From NCBI GenBank assembly GCA_045601465.1, contig JAZRZU010000022.1, positions 1 through 24,804 on the forward strand: 24,804 bases of DNA, read 5' to 3'. The position numbers and the translations under genes were made by a program. This stretch comes from RGIG3009 sp045601465 (GTDB taxonomy: Bacteria; Bacillota; Clostridia; Oscillospirales; Acutalibacteraceae). This document shows positions 23,303 to 24,804 of this stretch, one piece after another. A model generated the notes under the pieces. That model was not told where the DNA came from, searched no databases, and saw only the letters and a program-made list of their open reading frames with translations. Every line of letters begins with the position of its first letter. Position 1 is the stretch's first letter.

Positions 23303-24319
23303 ATGAACAGAATTTTTTATCAACAGGATTGCGATCTGCAAAAACTCGCCGGCAAAACCGTTGCCATCATCGGATACGGTTCGCAAGGCCATGCTCATGC
23401 GCTCAACCTCAAAGACAGCGGTGTGAAGGTCATTGTCGGTTTGTATGAAGGCAGCAAAAGCTGGGCAAAAGCCGAAGCACAAGGACTCACCGTTATGACC
23501 TCTGCCGAAGCCGCCAAAGCTGCTGATCTTATCATGATCCTTATCAATGACGAAAAGCAAGCCAAATTGTATAAAGAAAGCATCGAGCCCAACCTGGCCG
23601 AAGGTAAGACGTTGGCATTTGCACATGGCTTTAATATTCATTTCGGTTGTATCAAACCGCCGAAAAATGTAAACGTCATCATGGTGGCGCCCAAAGGCCC
23701 CGGTCATACGGTTCGCAGCGAGTATCAGGCGGGAAAAGGTGTTCCTTGCTTAATTGCTGTGGAACAGGATGCTACCGGCGATGCGTTAGAGATCGGTTTG
23801 GCATATGCGCTGGGTATCGGTGGTGCCAGAGCCGGTGTTTTGGAAACGACTTTCCGTACCGAAACCGAAACCGACTTGTTTGGTGAGCAGGCGGTTCTCT
23901 GCGGCGGTGTGTGTGCACTGATGCAGGCTGGTTTTGAAACGTTGGTAGAGGCGGGATATGATCCTCGCAATGCCTATTTTGAATGTGTACATGAAATGAA
24001 ACTGATCGTCGATTTGATCTATCAGAGTGGTTTTGCCGGCATGCGGTATTCCATTTCCAACACTGCGGAATACGGCGATTACATCACCGGTCCGAAAATC
24101 ATCACCGAGGATACGAAGAAAGCGATGAAAAAGGTGCTGGCCGATATCCAAGACGGTACTTTTGCCAAGGATTTCCTGCTCGATATGTCGGATGCCGGTT
24201 CGCAGGTGCATTTCAATGCCATGCGTAAACTGGCCGCAGAGCAACCGGTTGAGGTTGTTGGTGCGGATATCCGTAAGCTGTACAGTTGGAGCGACGAAGA
24301 CAAGCTTATCAACAACTAA
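23303..24319 (+). CDS. ilvC: Ketol-acid reductoisomerase (class I)
   Basis: IlvC performs the Mg-dependent alkyl shift and NAD(P)H reduction of acetolactate and acetohydroxybutyrate. The 338-residue class I protein has the Rossmann motif IIGYGSQGHAHALNL, the active-site motif GPKGPGHTVRSEY (from VAPKGPGH), the metal-binding LFGEQAVLCGGV, and YFECVHEMKLIVDLIYQ in the knotted C-terminal domain. The cofactor-selecting loop after beta-2 reads L47-Y-E-G-S-K-S53-W; the first basic residue common in NADPH enzymes is replaced by Tyr, while the two Ser remain. GGAG lies about 7 bp before ATG. A hairpin separates it from ilvD. Confidence 0.97.
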   Translation: MNRIFYQQDCDLQKLAGKTVAIIGYGSQGHAHALNLKDSGVKVIVGLYEGSKSWAKAEAQGLTVMTSAEAAKAADLIMILINDEKQAKLYKESIEPNLAEGKTLAFAHGFNIHFGCIKPPKNVNVIMVAPKGPGHTVRSEYQAGKGVPCLIAVEQDATGDALEIGLAYALGIGGARAGVLETTFRTETETDLFGEQAVLCGGVCALMQAGFETLVEAGYDPRNAYFECVHEMKLIVDLIYQSGFAGMRYSISNTAEYGDYITGPKIITEDTKKAMKKVLADIQDGTFAKDFLLDMSDAGSQVHFNAMRKLAAEQPVEVVGADIRKLYSWSDEDKLINN

Positions 24320-24322
24320 TCG

Positions 24323-24355
24323 AAAAGGGGACGGCTCGCTGTCCCCTTTTCCCTT
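24323..24355 (+). terminator. Hairpin with short T-tracts between ilvC and ilvD (partial terminator candidate)
   Basis: A 10-bp perfect stem AAAAGGGGAC (24323-24332) with GTCCCCTTTT (24341-24350) and an 8-nt loop is followed by interrupted T-runs (TTTT-CCC-TTTT). It lies just before the ilvD ribosome site. It could be a weak terminator or a stabilising hairpin that lowers ilvD relative to ilvC. Confidence 0.6.
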
Positions 24356-24369
24356 TTGGAGGAATACAA

Positions 24370-24804
24370 ATGAAAAGCGAAGCCTTAAAATGTGGTGCTC
24401 AAAACGCCCCTCACCGTGCTTTGTATCATGCGTTGGGGTTGACAGAGGAAGAAATCAGCCGTCCGTTGGTCGGTATCGTCAGCTCGTATAATGAAATCGT
24501 CCCCGGTCACATGAACATCGACAAAATTGTCGAAGCGGTGCGTCTTGGCGTGGCGATGGCGGGCGGTACCCCCATCGTGTTTCCGGCGATTGCGGTGTGT
24601 GACGGTATTGCCATGGGACATACCGGTATGAAATATTCGTTGGTGACCCGTGATCTGATTGCAGACTCCACCGAAGCGATGGCATTGGCGCACGGCTTTG
24701 ATGCGCTCGTCATGGTGCCTAACTGTGACAAAAACGTACCGGGACTGCTCATGGCGGCAGCTCGTGTAAACGTTCCGACCATTTTTGTCAGCGGCGGTCC
24801 GATG
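24370..24804 (+). CDS. ilvD: Dihydroxy-acid dehydratase, N-terminal part (3' end outside window)
   Basis: IlvD dehydrates the dihydroxy acids to the 2-oxo acid precursors of Val/Leu and Ile, using an Fe-S cluster. Only 145 codons are in the window, and no stop is reached. The start MKSEALKCGAQNAPHRALYH is followed by the conserved SSYNEIVPGHMNID, AVCDGIAMGHTGMKYSL (C77 in CDGI) and VPNCDKNVPG (C119); these cysteines are likely cluster ligands. GGAGG (24358-24362) lies 7 bp before ATG 24370. It is the last visible gene of the T-box operon, after the ilvC hairpin. Confidence 0.96.
   Translation, partial: MKSEALKCGAQNAPHRALYHALGLTEEEISRPLVGIVSSYNEIVPGHMNIDKIVEAVRLGVAMAGGTPIVFPAIAVCDGIAMGHTGMKYSLVTRDLIADSTEAMALAHGFDALVMVPNCDKNVPGLLMAAARVNVPTIFVSGGPM

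Overview
The window is a chromosomal stretch of a low-to-mid GC Firmicute, most likely a clostridial gut-type bacterium (Oscillospirales/Ruminococcaceae-like). This placement is inferred from several features: a T-box leader, group II IlvE, long-form (type 2) LeuA, a stand-alone PduL-type phosphotransacylase, strong AGGAGG-like ribosome binding sites, and near-consensus sigma-A promoters with 17-bp spacers. No phage, plasmid, CRISPR, rRNA or tRNA signal is seen.

Layout. (1) Positions 1-6590: a gyrase operon. It holds the 3' end of gyrB, two paralogous YcxB-like membrane proteins, gyrA, and mnmE overlapping gyrA by 4 bp. It ends at a bidirectional terminator. (2) Positions 6639-9299: a convergent pduL-type gene with its own promoter. 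Divergent from it are a family 4 uracil-DNA glycosylase and an S11 D-Ala-D-Ala carboxypeptidase homologue whose SxxK and SxN motifs are both lost, followed by a terminator. (3) Positions 9329-13297: the lower-glycolysis cluster pgk-tpiA-gpmI with a clear promoter and terminator, interrupted before gpmI by a 273-bp MITE-like element. (4) Positions 13310-14382: ilvE with its own promoter. (5) Positions 14388-24804 (window edge): a long branched-chain amino acid operon. It has a perfect TTGACA-17-TATAAT promoter and a T-box leader with probable Leu (CTC) specifier, then ilvA, ridA, leuA, leuC, leuD, leuB, ilvB, ilvH, ilvC and ilvD (truncated by the window edge).

Together, region 5 plus ilvE encode nearly the whole Ile/Val/Leu pathway: threonine deamination and clean-up of its reactive enamine (IlvA, RidA), the common AHAS/KARI/DHAD steps (IlvBH, IlvC, IlvD), the leucine branch (LeuABCD) and final transamination (IlvE). 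Uncharged tRNA-Leu is the likely inducing signal.

The most distinctive observation is the pair of 273-bp elements (11457-11729 and 17979-18251). They are about 97% identical and inverted relative to each other, with about 24-bp terminal inverted repeats and TA at both ends. Removing copy 2 plus one TA restores an in-frame leuA end (Val-Ile-Thr-Glu-stop) just before the leuC ribosome binding site. This supports a recent TA-targeted, IS630/Tc1-mariner-like MITE insertion that rewrote the LeuA C-terminus. Also notable are the gyrB/gyrA gene pair separated by two internally duplicated membrane proteins, and the degenerate DD-peptidase. I do not see a wholly new multi-gene defence or biosynthetic system here.
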